Shown piece by piece: positions 7,602 through 17,130 of a DNA stretch of 64,000 nt; within the stretch, counting starts at the first letter, position 1; each line of letters starts with the position of its first letter. Below the pieces are notes generated by a model. The model was given only the letters and a program-made list of their open reading frames with translations. It searched no databases and was not told the origin of the DNA. Source of the DNA: Planctomycetota bacterium (GTDB lineage Bacteria > Planctomycetota > Phycisphaerae > Phycisphaerales > SM1A02); the NCBI GenBank assembly GCA_027622195.1, contig JAQBZO010000001.1:62001-126000 (forward strand). Reading direction: 5' to 3'. The translations under genes were made by a program, and so were the position numbers.

Positions 7602-10252
7602 ATATCGGACGACTCATCGGACTTGCCGTCTCGCTCCTTGCCGCAGCGATCGTGATCGTCTTCGCGGTCATGTGGGATCGATCAGCGCCTGAACCAGTCG
7701 CCGTTCCAATGCCTTCCGACATTGCGGCGATGGGTCCCGCACCGTTGGATCCATCGCAAGTGCAATCGAAACCTGGGCTCGACATGGCGGATCCATCGGG
7801 GATGCGCCTTGAAAGGGGCGGATGGGTGCAGATTGCGCGCGAGAATGGAACACTCTCGCAGCAGTACAGCGCCGAGCGCATTGATCCAGAACCGGGACAG
7901 TGGCTCGCGATGGAGCAACCCCGCGCTGTCTTCTATCTCGAGAATGGACGCGTACTCACACTGCGCGCCGATGAGGGGCGCACATTCGTGCCGCACCGAG
8001 CCATGGAGCGCGGTGATTTTCGCGGCAATGTGATTGTCAAGTTGTTTGTGCCCGATTCACGCGGAGAAGTGCACTTGGGTGCGGACCGACCCGAGATGGT
8101 GTTTGAATCATCCGATCTGCGCGCTGACTTGCTCCACGGCACGGTGGTTTGTCCTGAAGATATTCGTGTGACCACAACAAGTTTGCATCTGGATGGATTG
8201 GGAATGGATCTTGCGATGGCGGATGATCGCAAGACCATCGAGCATCTGCACATTGAACAAATCGTGGGTCCCATCGTGATGGATCGTCGTTACGCCACGG
8301 CCCTTGAGCAAGCGAGTGGAGCCGCTGCCGAGAAGTCGGGAGGAGCACTCGGAAGTCCTGTCGCTGTCGTTCACGCGACACCCGCGTTGCAAGATGGCGT
8401 TCCCACCGACACTCGTCCACCGTTTCATCGAGTGGTGTTGACCGATTCAGTGCGCATCGTTCGCTACAACCAAGGTCCAAGCAGTTCGTATGTTGGAGAT
8501 CGACTCGAAGCGGTGCTCTCATTGAACAACGATCTCGTCGGTGCTGGAGACCTCGTCCTGCCGGGGGGACCCGATGAGGTATGGCACCTCCATCCTCGCG
8601 ATTTGCCCATGCTCGCGCTGGCTGCGGCGAGCGAGCATCAGCAATCACCACATCCAACGCAAGACATGATCGCGATTTGGACAGAGGGACCGCTCGAAGT
8701 CGTCCGAGTGAATGAGGGAGATCCTGTTCCTGCGAGTATCGATCAGATCGCACTGACGCTCGATGGTGCTCCGCTCTCGATTTCAGATGAACGAGGATTC
8801 GCGCTGACTTCGAAGTCGATGAATATCGAGATGGATCGAGCGAATGGAGAGACGCGCCCTCGCACACTCGTGGCGAAGGGCGGAGTGATGGCCACGGATT
8901 CACTTCAATCGATGTGGTCCGATTCGTTGCGACTGAGATTCCTTCCCATCGCGACGAAGAACACTGGCTCGGGAGTAGATCCATTGCTCGGAGGGTCCGA
9001 CATTGAACGGGCGGATGCCGAGGGCGGCGTTGAATTGCAACTGAAGCAGGGGGCGCGTGCGTGGGGAGATCGTGTGCAAGCCTGGCCTCTCAAGCAACAA
9101 GCAGACTTGGCTGGTCCTGGCGTTCAAGTGGTGCGAGGAAATGCTCGCTTGCACGAAGTCGATCGACTGCAGGTGGACGAAGCGACACGCACTATCTTGT
9201 CTCCTGGTTCAGGCCGCGCTGAGGTCTACGACCGCTCCATCATCGCGATCGACAAGAGTGGGCGAGTGGGACTTCCAACAGTGGACGGATTGACCCGTCA
9301 ATCCCACGCTCAGTGGGAACGCAGCATGCGTTTTCAGGACAGGGGACCAGAGGGGGCAGTCCTCGATATTGAGGGCAATGTGCAACTTCGATCCGAACCC
9401 GATGCTTCTGAGTTTGATCGTTTGGATGCATCGACCCTTTCATTGACTTTCCGATCTGCGCATCCCGTGACTACGGCGCAAAACGCTCCGACCGGCGGAG
9501 ATCTTGAGATTGACACCCTTCATGCGGTGGGTGCGGTTCGGCTCGAGAGTCAAGTGTGGCCCGGCGCGAAGGATGGCAGCGCGGGCGAGCCAGAACTGTT
9601 TCGTTTGCAGGGTGAAGATGTGCTGTGGAAGACCGCCACGAAAGAGGCGTTCGTTCCTGGTCCTGGCGAATTGCTGATGAATCGTCCGCGAGAAACATCA
9701 CGCGTTGCCGTGGGCATGGCGCGTGGTGCTTCAGAGGAAGGTCAGTCAAAGTCGGCAAAGGCGATGACGGGCGGACTCGGCACAACGCGATTCGCGTGGA
9801 AGGGATCGATGCAACTTGAATCGAGACCCGATGGACTTTCGCAAGCGAGACTCGAATCGGGTGTCGAAATTGTCCACCTCGCCCTCGACCGCGCAACGAA
9901 GATGACGATCTCGTGCGATCGAGCACTCGCAGTGATCGAACGGCGCACGGACAATGAACCAGAGGCGAAGACGAGCGACATTGATCCACTGCGTTTTGGT
10001 GCGGGAGGACAAGTGCGACGACTCTTCGCGGAGGGACGGACCTTTGTTCGCACTCCCGATTACGACATTGACTGCGAATCATTCGAGTACGACACCGCGA
10101 CTCGGATGGCGGTCATGAAGGCGCGCGCGAACCGAACCGTCACGATCACTCCGACGACGGGTGGAACTCCGATTCATGCGCAGGCTGCCACGTGGGATCT
10201 TTCCACGGGGCGTATGCAGGTGCAGAAAGTGTCTGGCGCGGTCGCGCGTTAG
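7598..10252 (+). CDS. giant LptC/LptA(OstA)-like LPS transport protein
   Basis: 884 residues with a single N-terminal transmembrane helix (about 8-28) and a long periplasmic beta-rich body. Residues about 75-240 read like LptC (an ENG...SQQYSAERIDP...GRVLTLRADEGRTF...RGDFRGNVIVKL pattern with gnV repeats). Later stretches repeat the same A-x-G-x-V logic (VAKGGVMATDS about 427, ADAEGGVELQ about 470, DIEGNVQL about 590, a C-terminal ESFEYDTATRMAVMKA...HAQAATWDL unit), suggesting several OstA/LptA beta-jellyroll units in tandem. E. coli LptC and LptA are each under 200 residues, so this is a fusion or a strongly expanded bridge. kdsC overlap and nearby lptB support LPS transport. Exact domain borders need structure prediction. 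Confidence 0.75.
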   Translation: MNIGRLIGLAVSLLAAAIVIVFAVMWDRSAPEPVAVPMPSDIAAMGPAPLDPSQVQSKPGLDMADPSGMRLERGGWVQIARENGTLSQQYSAERIDPEPGQWLAMEQPRAVFYLENGRVLTLRADEGRTFVPHRAMERGDFRGNVIVKLFVPDSRGEVHLGADRPEMVFESSDLRADLLHGTVVCPEDIRVTTTSLHLDGLGMDLAMADDRKTIEHLHIEQIVGPIVMDRRYATALEQASGAAAEKSGGALGSPVAVVHATPALQDGVPTDTRPPFHRVVLTDSVRIVRYNQGPSSSYVGDRLEAVLSLNNDLVGAGDLVLPGGPDEVWHLHPRDLPMLALAAASEHQQSPHPTQDMIAIWTEGPLEVVRVNEGDPVPASIDQIALTLDGAPLSISDERGFALTSKSMNIEMDRANGETRPRTLVAKGGVMATDSLQSMWSDSLRLRFLPIATKNTGSGVDPLLGGSDIERADAEGGVELQLKQGARAWGDRVQAWPLKQQADLAGPGVQVVRGNARLHEVDRLQVDEATRTILSPGSGRAEVYDRSIIAIDKSGRVGLPTVDGLTRQSHAQWERSMRFQDRGPEGAVLDIEGNVQLRSEPDASEFDRLDASTLSLTFRSAHPVTTAQNAPTGGDLEIDTLHAVGAVRLESQVWPGAKDGSAGEPELFRLQGEDVLWKTATKEAFVPGPGELLMNRPRETSRVAVGMARGASEEGQSKSAKAMTGGLGTTRFAWKGSMQLESRPDGLSQARLESGVEIVHLALDRATKMTISCDRALAVIERRTDNEPEAKTSDIDPLRFGAGGQVRRLFAEGRTFVRTPDYDIDCESFEYDTATRMAVMKARANRTVTITPTTGGTPIHAQAATWDLSTGRMQVQKVSGAVAR

Positions 10253-11031
10253 AGCCGTGTTCGAATCGCCCATAAGTCGGCGAAGAGGGGGCGAAAGAGC
10301 GTCTCGCGCAAGTACGACACGCCAGGACTTCCCCCTGTGCCTTGCTTGAATCCGATCGTTCGCTCGACCATTTTCACATGTCGGTATCGCCACTCTTGCA
10401 ACCCCTCATCGAGGTCGACGAGCAACTCGCAGATGGCGCGTTCTGCTGGTTGATGGCGATAAATCTCGAGTAATTGGTCTTGCACGGCGATGTTGGGTTC
10501 TGGAATAGCGGTGAGGTGTCCATCCATGACCTCGGTGGGCATGGGGCGTCCAGAGCGTGACATACGCTTCAAGAAACATTGCCAAATGGTGGGGCATTGC
10601 ATCGCCGCTTCAACAGCCGTTCGTTCCAGGGATCCTTCTGGAAATTGTTGCGCTGAACTCGCGCGGCGATTGCCAACGAGACTCTCAAAGACGCGAAACT
10701 GGGCGCTCTGAAATCCGCTTGATGATTCGAGCCGTTCGCGAAAGGAGAGGAATCCAAGTGGCGTCATGGTCTCGAGGACATCCAATTGACTCACCATCAC
10801 CTTCAGAATGGTGAGCATTCGTCGAAGTGTTGCCACGGCGAGTGGATCATTTCCATCTTCAAGGCATCGAGCGGCGAGGCGCAGTTCATGAATCTGCTGT
10901 TTGAACCAGAGTTCATACACCTGATGAATGATGATGAAGAGAGTCTCGTCATGCTCTGGACCAGGAGAAACATGTTTCTGGAGGTCGAGCAATTCTGGAA
11001 TCTTGAGGTAACTCGAGTAAGTGAGCTTCAT
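10249..11031 (-). CDS. kynA: tryptophan 2,3-dioxygenase
   Basis: 260 residues, slightly shorter than the usual ~280. It catalyses heme-dependent opening of the tryptophan indole ring to N-formylkynurenine, the first step of the kynurenine pathway. Typical features: LTYSSYLKIPELLDLQ at the start, HDETLFIIIHQVYELWFKQ with the distal-side His36, a histidine near 218 (YRHVKMVER) as likely proximal heme ligand, and the closing GTGGSPGVSYLRETL...LWAIRTRL. Its start overlaps the MsbA-like gene by 4 nt (11028-11031), and its stop interlocks with the LptC/A-like gene in TTAG. No other kynurenine-pathway gene is visible in the window. Confidence 0.93.
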   Translation of the reverse strand: MKLTYSSYLKIPELLDLQKHVSPGPEHDETLFIIIHQVYELWFKQQIHELRLAARCLEDGNDPLAVATLRRMLTILKVMVSQLDVLETMTPLGFLSFRERLESSSGFQSAQFRVFESLVGNRRASSAQQFPEGSLERTAVEAAMQCPTIWQCFLKRMSRSGRPMPTEVMDGHLTAIPEPNIAVQDQLLEIYRHQPAERAICELLVDLDEGLQEWRYRHVKMVERTIGFKQGTGGSPGVSYLRETLFRPLFADLWAIRTRL

Positions 11032-12998
11032 GGCGAAAGGATCGTAGCGTCCCGTTCTCGTCGGGGCGGTGGTGGTGGAGCGGTCTGGAGTGTGACCATC
11101 CGTTCGTATGTGCCGCTGCGCGCCATGAGTTCGGCGTGCGTTCCGCGTTCGGTGATGCGTCCCCGTTCGAGGACGAGGATTTGGTCCGCGTGCTGCACAG
11201 TGCTCAATCGGTGGGCGATCACGAAGCAGGTGCGACCTTCCATCAACTGGGCGAGACTGCGCTGGATTTGCGCCTCGCTCTCGCTATCCAGATTGCTCGT
11301 TGCTTCATCGAGGATAAGCACTCTTCCTCCAGCCAAAATGGCTCGCGCGATGGCGAGTCGTTGCCTCTGTCCACCAGAGAGTCGAACGCCTCGTTCTCCG
11401 ATGAGGGTTTCAAGTCCGAGTGGAATGGAGGCAATGAATTCAGAGAGCCCAGCGGCTGCGACCGCACGTTGAAGAGCCTCGTTCGAGCGATCATCTGCAC
11501 CGTAGCGAATGTTTTCGGCGATGGTCCCGTCGAAAAGAAAAACATCTTGTTCAACGATCGAGAGGAGCGAGCGCCAACTGAAGAGGCGCACATCACGAAG
11601 GTCTGTTGTGTCGAGGAAGAGCGCGCCACTCCCTGGATCAAAGAACCGAGCGACGAGATTGCACAGTGTGGACTTGCCGCTTCCTGAAGGTCCAACCAGC
11701 GCCGTCACTGAACCAGCGGGAGCGGTGAATGAAATGTCGTGCAGGACCGGAGTGGTCGTTGCGGGATAGGTGAACGAGAGGTGCTTCGCTTCGATGGTGC
11801 CGTGAATGGAGTTGGGATCCACCGAGGCGGCGTGCGGACGGTCAGGAAGTTCTTGTTCTTCTTGCAGGATGTCGAGAATGCGGTCGAGTGCCGCAAGCCC
11901 AGTTTGAAAAGTGGTCGCGCTTGAAGTGAGGACTTCGACGGGTCCGAGCAACATCGCGAGGTAGGCGAGGAAGAGAATGAGATCACCTGTGGTGATTGTT
12001 CCTTCGAGGACTTGCAATCCGCCGTACCACAACAATGCAGCCGTCGAAACAGGGACGATGATTGCCCAGACGATGTCGATCGCTCTCGACCACCACCAGA
12101 CATGAACTTCCTGTCGCATCATCAGGTGTCCAGAGAGAGCTTGCCGAGATGACTCGGCGGCGGTTTGTCCAAACGCACGAACGACGCGAATGCCACTGAA
12201 GACTTCTGCTGCGTGACCATCCACCACATCGCGCTGCTTGCGGATATCGCGAAAGAGCGGGCGAATGCGGCCGATCCATGTTTTGTGGGTAACCCAAATC
12301 AAGGGAAGCAAGATGAGACTTCCGAGTAAGAGGGTCCAGTCGGTGATCGCGAGCACGACCAAACTTCCAGCGAGCTGCACGATGGCGCGCCACGGGTTGT
12401 AGATCATGCTGAAGACCAGTTCGCCGACAGCTCCTGTGTCCTCGCGGAGCATGCTCGCCATCCCTCCAGACTTCATCTCTTGCACTCGGTGAAGAGGCAG
12501 GGTGGTGGAGTGGGCGAAGAGTTTGCGGCGAAGGATCGACTGCACTCGCTTCACTGTTCGTGTGGCTTGGTATCGACCTCCGATTCCAATGAAGATGGTG
12601 ATGACGGCGGCGACCACCACGCTCATTGCGAGAGCGGCGAGCAGTCCGCTCGGCGTATCGATCGAGGTCCACGATGCTGGAATCCAGGATCGCATCGCTG
12701 GCGAAAGGGGTTGCTTCGCGAAAACATTATCGATGGCAATCTTGGTGACTGCGGGGGGCATCAGTCCAAGCAGTGTGGAGAGTGTGACGGTTGAGAGTGC
12801 GATGAACATCCCTCGCCTCTGCGATCCAACAAGCGACCAAAACGATTGGAAGAGGAGCCAGAAGGATCGTTGCCGAACAGTGCCGACCTCGCGCCCGGTG
12901 CGAGACACGGTGGTTCCATCCGCGATTGCTTGGCGGCGCCTCGACGAGAGCCCTCGCAAGTATTCTGCAAACGAACTTCGACTGGACCGAACCGCCAT
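11028..12998 (-). CDS. MsbA-like ABC exporter (fused permease-ATPase)
   Basis: 656 residues from ATG 12998 (a further upstream ATG at 13028 lies in the promoter). The transmembrane domain (about 50-340) has six hydrophobic segments; the ATPase domain has Walker A GPSGSGKST, signature LSGGQRQRLAIARA, Walker B VLILDEATSNLDSESE and the switch His in IAHRLSTV. Lipid flippases of the MsbA/half-transporter type have this architecture; given the LPS genes nearby, lipid A export is the best guess, but peptide or drug export is possible. The C-terminus has an unusual Pro/Arg tail (PPPPPRRERD). The start lies 7 nt after a TACGAT -10 box. Confidence 0.85.
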   Translation of the reverse strand: MAVRSSRSSFAEYLRGLSSRRRQAIADGTTVSRTGREVGTVRQRSFWLLFQSFWSLVGSQRRGMFIALSTVTLSTLLGLMPPAVTKIAIDNVFAKQPLSPAMRSWIPASWTSIDTPSGLLAALAMSVVVAAVITIFIGIGGRYQATRTVKRVQSILRRKLFAHSTTLPLHRVQEMKSGGMASMLREDTGAVGELVFSMIYNPWRAIVQLAGSLVVLAITDWTLLLGSLILLPLIWVTHKTWIGRIRPLFRDIRKQRDVVDGHAAEVFSGIRVVRAFGQTAAESSRQALSGHLMMRQEVHVWWWSRAIDIVWAIIVPVSTAALLWYGGLQVLEGTITTGDLILFLAYLAMLLGPVEVLTSSATTFQTGLAALDRILDILQEEQELPDRPHAASVDPNSIHGTIEAKHLSFTYPATTTPVLHDISFTAPAGSVTALVGPSGSGKSTLCNLVARFFDPGSGALFLDTTDLRDVRLFSWRSLLSIVEQDVFLFDGTIAENIRYGADDRSNEALQRAVAAAGLSEFIASIPLGLETLIGERGVRLSGGQRQRLAIARAILAGGRVLILDEATSNLDSESEAQIQRSLAQLMEGRTCFVIAHRLSTVQHADQILVLERGRITERGTHAELMARSGTYERMVTLQTAPPPPPRRERDATILSP

Positions 12999-13005
12999 AC
13001 ACAGG

Positions 13006-13011
13006 ATCGTA
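13006..13011 (-). promoter_or_regulatory. -10 box TACGAT of MsbA-like gene (leaderless)
   Basis: TACGAT on the minus strand ends 7 nt before ATG 12998. Confidence 0.5.
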
Positions 13012-13023
13012 ACGCGACCGAGA

Positions 13024-13029
13024 TACACT
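13024..13029 (+). promoter_or_regulatory. -10 box TACACT of the EEP-family gene
   Basis: TACACT lies 21 nt before the ATG at 13051; the leader of about 15 nt carries AGGAG (13039-13043), so this is a leadered counter-example to the leaderless genes. Confidence 0.5.
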
Positions 13030-13050
13030 GCCTCGACAGGAGATTATTGA

Positions 13051-14190
13051 ATGATGACCCGCTCTACCCTTGTTGTTGCCTCGTTGCTCGCCTTGCTCAC
13101 CGCGATGCGGGGACCACTCGCGTGCGCAAGTACAAGACCTCTCGCTGAGTCGTCCGATGACAAAACCGCAGGGGTGATCAAATACGGACAGAAAGACGCT
13201 CCGAAGAAGGAGAAGGGCAACATCCGCCTTGCTGCTTACAACCTCGAAAACATGTTCGATGACAAGGATGATCCAACACTGACCGGCGATCGGGAGGACA
13301 AAGACCTCACTGCATCGAAGTCACAGTGCAACGCGATTGCGAAGGCGATCAAGGAACTCGACGCGGATATCCTCTGTGTGCAAGAGGTCGAGAGCGAAGA
13401 GGCGCTCGTCTGGTTTCGCGACACCTACTTGAAGGGGTTGGGTTACGAGTACGCGCGGTCACTCGATGCGGGATACGAGCGGGGCGTCGAACAGGGCGTC
13501 CTCTCGCGGTTTCCGATCAAAGCGGTGAACGGCTTTCCAGAAGAGTCACTCACCGATGTCAAACGCATCGGCGAGGGATGGACCGCAATCGAAGAGGGGA
13601 CGGGACCAACCAAGTTTGCACGAAGCCCACTTCGCGCGGTGATCGACGGTCCTGGGGAATACGAATTGATCGTGTACTCCATCCACCTGAAGTCGGGTGG
13701 AAAAAAAGAGAACAAGGCTCAGCGAGAAGCTGAGGCGTTGCAACTTCGTGAGTATGTCGCCGCTGATCTTGTGGCGAATCCGCTCGCGAATGTGGCGGTG
13801 CTTGGTGATTTCAATGCGATGCCATCCGACCGCACCTATGCCTTGATGATTGATGGGTCGAAGAACGGCGATGGCGCCGGAACGATGGACGGCGCCTACG
13901 ACTTCCGCAATCGGAAACGATCCAGGGATGAGCTCACCACGCATGTTTCAGGTCGTACGATCGATTACATCGCGATGTCGAAGGGACTCGCCGCCGATGC
14001 AGTTCGAGACTCTTTCTTTGTCCTCGGAACTCCTTACCCTGGCGACGAGCAGCAGAAAGAAGTCATAAAGTGGATCAAGGCGGGATACCCCAAGGGGGAG
14101 GAGCCTGAACGCCATCCTAAGCAGGGCAGTGATCACTATCCCATCGCGATTGATCTGGATCCATCTTCGGACAAGCAGAGTGCGAATTAG
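13051..14190 (+). CDS. secreted endonuclease/exonuclease/phosphatase-family protein
   Basis: 379 residues with a Sec signal peptide (about 1-27, ending near GPLACAS). The mature protein is an EEP-fold metal-dependent phosphoesterase: [11 protein letters not shown] (Asn for metal), CVQEVES (metal Glu), YSIHLKSGG (His), [10 protein letters not shown] (Asp/Asn) and the closing [11 protein letters not shown] (Asp-His pair). All catalytic blocks are intact. Exported members act on extracellular DNA, phosphates or lipids; the substrate here is not predictable. AGGAG 8 nt before ATG. The stop interlocks with trpB in TTAG (14187-14190). Confidence 0.87.
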   Translation: MMTRSTLVVASLLALLTAMRGPLACASTRPLAESSDDKTAGVIKYGQKDAPKKEKGNIRLAAYNLENMFDDKDDPTLTGDREDKDLTASKSQCNAIAKAIKELDADILCVQEVESEEALVWFRDTYLKGLGYEYARSLDAGYERGVEQGVLSRFPIKAVNGFPEESLTDVKRIGEGWTAIEEGTGPTKFARSPLRAVIDGPGEYELIVYSIHLKSGGKKENKAQREAEALQLREYVAADLVANPLANVAVLGDFNAMPSDRTYALMIDGSKNGDGAGTMDGAYDFRNRKRSRDELTTHVSGRTIDYIAMSKGLAADAVRDSFFVLGTPYPGDEQQKEVIKWIKAGYPKGEEPERHPKQGSDHYPIAIDLDPSSDKQSAN

Positions 14191-15380
14191 TTCTTCGCAT
14201 TCTCTCGAATGCGGATGACTTCCATCACATCCTTGTCGCCGCGACCGCTCGCATTGATGACGACGTGCTCGTCTCGGTGCATGGTGCGTGCGGCAGCAAC
14301 GCCCGCCGCGATGGCGTGCGCTGTTTCAAGCGCAGGGATGATCCCTTCTTGACGAGCGAGCAAGTCGAAAGATTCGAGTGCTGCCGCGTCGGTGACTGAG
14401 GTGTAGCGAACACGCTTCGTGTCTCTCCAATGAGAATGCTCTGGTCCGACGCCGGGATAATCGAGTCCAGCACTGCACGAATGGACATTCGCTGTTTGTC
14501 CATTCTCATCTTGGAGGACATACGAGTACGAACCGTGCAAGACGCCTGGTGCGCCGAGCGAGAGTGGGGCGGCATGATCGCCCGCGAGAGGGCCGCGTCC
14601 TCCAGCTTCGACGCCGAGCAGTTGAACCGATGCGTCGCCGATGAATGCGGTGAAGATGCCCGCGGCATTGCTTCCTCCGCCCACGCAAGCGACGACGAGA
14701 TTCGGAAGTTGTCCGATGCGCCCGAGGGCTTGCGCACGACACTCGTCGCCGATGACGCGTTGAAAGTCGCGGACGATCGTCGGAAATGGGTGTGGGCCGA
14801 CCACGCTGCCAAGGATGTAGTGTGTTTCTCCGACCGATGCCATCCAATCGCGGAGTGCTTCGTTCGTCGCATCTTTGAGTGTGCGTGACCCTGCGTTCAC
14901 TTCATTCACACGAGCGCCGAGCAAGCGCATCCGAAACACATTGAGGGATTGTCTGCGCACATCTTCTGCGCCCATGTAGATCTCGCAGGGGATTCCAAAA
15001 TGGGCACAAGCGGTCGCTGTCGCGACGCCGTGTTGTCCTGCCCCCGTTTCGGCGATGATTCGACTCTTGCCCATCCGCCGCGCGAGCAGCACTTGACCCA
15101 TCGTGTTATTGATCTTGTGCGCTCCCGTGTGAGCAAGGTCTTCGCGCTTGAGCCAAATCTTCGCGCCGCCCGCGTATTTGCTGAGTCGAGGACACTCAGT
15201 GAAGGCGGTCGGTCGACCGACAAAATCTCGAAGTAAATCGGCAAGTTCTCTCGCAAACGAAGGATCGTTTCGCGCATCGAGGTACGCCGTTTCAAGTTCG
15301 ATCAGCGCGGGGACAAGTGTTTCTGGAACATATCGTCCACCGTAGCAACCAAACTGCGCGGATGTGGAAGCGAAGGTCAT
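14187..15380 (-). CDS. trpB: tryptophan synthase beta chain
   Basis: 397 residues from ATG 15380, which overlaps the pssA stop as ATGA; the longer frame upstream is pssA read out of frame. PLP-dependent synthesis of tryptophan from indole and serine. Diagnostic blocks: [13 protein letters not shown], the PLP lysine in [26 protein letters not shown], the phosphate loop [10 protein letters not shown], and [13 protein letters not shown]. Normal TrpB1 length. The trpA gene and the rest of the pathway are not in the window; here it is the last gene of a membrane-lipid operon (AsmA-like, LOG, lipoprotein, pssA), an unusual address. Confidence 0.96.
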   Translation of the reverse strand: MTFASTSAQFGCYGGRYVPETLVPALIELETAYLDARNDPSFARELADLLRDFVGRPTAFTECPRLSKYAGGAKIWLKREDLAHTGAHKINNTMGQVLLARRMGKSRIIAETGAGQHGVATATACAHFGIPCEIYMGAEDVRRQSLNVFRMRLLGARVNEVNAGSRTLKDATNEALRDWMASVGETHYILGSVVGPHPFPTIVRDFQRVIGDECRAQALGRIGQLPNLVVACVGGGSNAAGIFTAFIGDASVQLLGVEAGGRGPLAGDHAAPLSLGAPGVLHGSYSYVLQDENGQTANVHSCSAGLDYPGVGPEHSHWRDTKRVRYTSVTDAAALESFDLLARQEGIIPALETAHAIAAGVAAARTMHRDEHVVINASGRGDKDVMEVIRIRENAKN

Positions 15381-16276
15381 GCCGTTGGAACTGCGCGTGA
15401 TTGGCGGCGAAGCAGCATGATGGCGAGGGCGATCGGGCCGCTCATCGAGTAGGCGACAAACGAGATGGCGAGCGATTCCTGCAACCACCAGACGAAAATC
15501 GGAATGGGGAGAACGATGCGAATGAGCGTGCTGAAGTCACGGCGTCCACGCAACGATCGATTGACAAAGTGGCTGTACCGAATTGTGCTCACCATGAGGA
15601 GTCCGGCGACGAGCACGCCAGCGGGAATGGCGAGACTTGAAAAACGCTCGAGCGCGGCAGGGAGTTCTCCAGTCGAAACGGCAAGGAGATGCTGATGCAA
15701 AATCACCAGACTCACGACGAGACCTGCCGCACCTGGCGATGGAAGTCCTCTAAATGAGCGATGCGCATCCTCTTCCAGCGCGGGATGCTCTGCGTTGTAC
15801 CGAGCCAATCGCAGTGCGGTGCAGCAGATGTAGAGACCAGCAATGCCCCACGTTGCCTTCGCGTAGACATTCGTCGCATCAGGACTGAAGATCGATGTTT
15901 CTGCCTCTCCGAAATAATAGCTCACGAGGCGCAGCATCATCATCGCGGGAGCGACGCCAAACGTGACCATGTCCGCCATCGAATCGAGTTGCGCGCCGAA
16001 GTCGCTCGCGGTCTTCGTGAGTCGCGCCACGAGTCCATCGATCGCATCGAAGAACATCCCCACGAAGACGAGTGTCGCCGCGACAGTTAAGGTGCTCCAA
16101 CCAAAGATCGACGTTGCCGCAACGGGCTTCGAGGCATAGTGGATCGCTGCGAATCCACAGACGAGGTTGCCCAAGGTCATGATCGTGGGAGCCACGCCGA
16201 TGGCGGGAATCGGACGGCGAAAACCGAGGAATCTCAGTCGTCGCACTCGAGGTTGAGGTGGAGTAAGCGAGGTCAT
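15377..16276 (-). CDS. pssA: CDP-diacylglycerol-serine O-phosphatidyltransferase
   Basis: 299 residues from ATG 16276 (ATGA overlap with the lipoprotein gene). It makes phosphatidylserine, the precursor of phosphatidylethanolamine, at the inner membrane. The CDP-alcohol phosphotransferase signature D-G-x2-A-R-x8-G-x3-D-x3-D is complete in [26 protein letters not shown] (within about residues 74-100). There are about seven to eight hydrophobic segments and the family-typical opening [17 protein letters not shown]. The ORF can be read further upstream, but only through the shadow of the neighbouring gene. A phosphatidylserine decarboxylase is not in the window. Confidence 0.92.
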   Translation of the reverse strand: MTSLTPPQPRVRRLRFLGFRRPIPAIGVAPTIMTLGNLVCGFAAIHYASKPVAATSIFGWSTLTVAATLVFVGMFFDAIDGLVARLTKTASDFGAQLDSMADMVTFGVAPAMMMLRLVSYYFGEAETSIFSPDATNVYAKATWGIAGLYICCTALRLARYNAEHPALEEDAHRSFRGLPSPGAAGLVVSLVILHQHLLAVSTGELPAALERFSSLAIPAGVLVAGLLMVSTIRYSHFVNRSLRGRRDFSTLIRIVLPIPIFVWWLQESLAISFVAYSMSGPIALAIMLLRRQSRAVPTA

Positions 16277-17130
16277 GGGGTCGGCGTGGGCAATTCTACG
16301 CTGCCCTCTGCCGAATCGTCGCCACTGGGCAAGATTGGAACAAAGAGCAGAATCGTCACGATGGGATCCGATCCATATGTCGAGGTGAGAAGCAATTCTC
16401 CAGGAGTGGGTGGAACATCCGCTTCGACGCCTGAATCTGGACCGCGTGACGACCGAGTGCGAGCCGTGGGCGCGGAGGTGACGAGTCCCAACTCGCCCGA
16501 GTGAAGAGAGAAAAATGCCGAAGTGCCCGCGAGAAATTGTCCGATGCGAGTTCCAGCGAGCGTTGGTTTCACCGTGACGCTGAGCGATCCTGCACTCTCG
16601 GCGAGAGCCGATGCAACGAATGTGACATCGACCACTGTTCCGTCTGGTTCGGGGACGGTCCATCCCATGCACAACAACGAGACTGCTCCAGTCCCCGCGG
16701 TGCGCATGCGGCCGTCGACAAAGATGCGAGGAACATCGACGAGCATCGCGCGCGTGGCCGATTGCCATGAGGTGCACTGTCCGAACCAACTCCGTTTCTC
16801 AGCGAGCACGCCTCCCATCGAAGTAATGAGCGCGACGAGTTGTGATTCGTTCAAGACGACAAGCGAAATGCCGTTGCGTTGAAGACGCTCTGCGTGGTCG
16901 GGATTCACGCCGTCTGGAGTTCGCAGTGCTGCGAGGAAGGATCGAAGCGCGGGGTCGTTTCTGCGAACGGTCAGAGAAACCAACTCGAGTCCGTACTCGT
17001 TCGAAGGACGTGGTTCGACGAGAGCAGGACGAGACTCTGTGACCTCGGTGGGAATGCCCGTACAACCGGTGATCTCCAACAGCATCAGTGTGGCAACAAC
17101 CATGCGAACCATGAGGCACATCGCGTTCAT
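16273..17130 (-). CDS. hypothetical lipoprotein, 285 aa
   Basis: Signal peptide with a plausible lipobox (LLEITGC, Cys23). The mature region has a central alpha/beta segment (NGISLVVLNESQLVALITSMGG...) followed by beta-rich sequence and a Pro/Ser/Glu-rich C-terminal tail. No domain is recognised; the layout (a short helical part, then a part resembling secretin-associated or type II secretion-like accessory proteins) is only suggestive. It overlaps the LOG gene upstream (17127-17130) and pssA downstream (16273-16276) by 4 nt each, so it is translationally coupled on both sides. Confidence 0.65.
   Translation of the reverse strand: MNAMCLMVRMVVATLMLLEITGCTGIPTEVTESRPALVEPRPSNEYGLELVSLTVRRNDPALRSFLAALRTPDGVNPDHAERLQRNGISLVVLNESQLVALITSMGGVLAEKRSWFGQCTSWQSATRAMLVDVPRIFVDGRMRTAGTGAVSLLCMGWTVPEPDGTVVDVTFVASALAESAGSLSVTVKPTLAGTRIGQFLAGTSAFFSLHSGELGLVTSAPTARTRSSRGPDSGVEADVPPTPGELLLTSTYGSDPIVTILLFVPILPSGDDSAEGSVELPTPTP

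Noticed and set aside
11500-12700. Several 100-230-residue frames on both strands of the MsbA-like gene
   Set aside because: They lack coding features; the ABC exporter has all its nucleotide-binding motifs in order.
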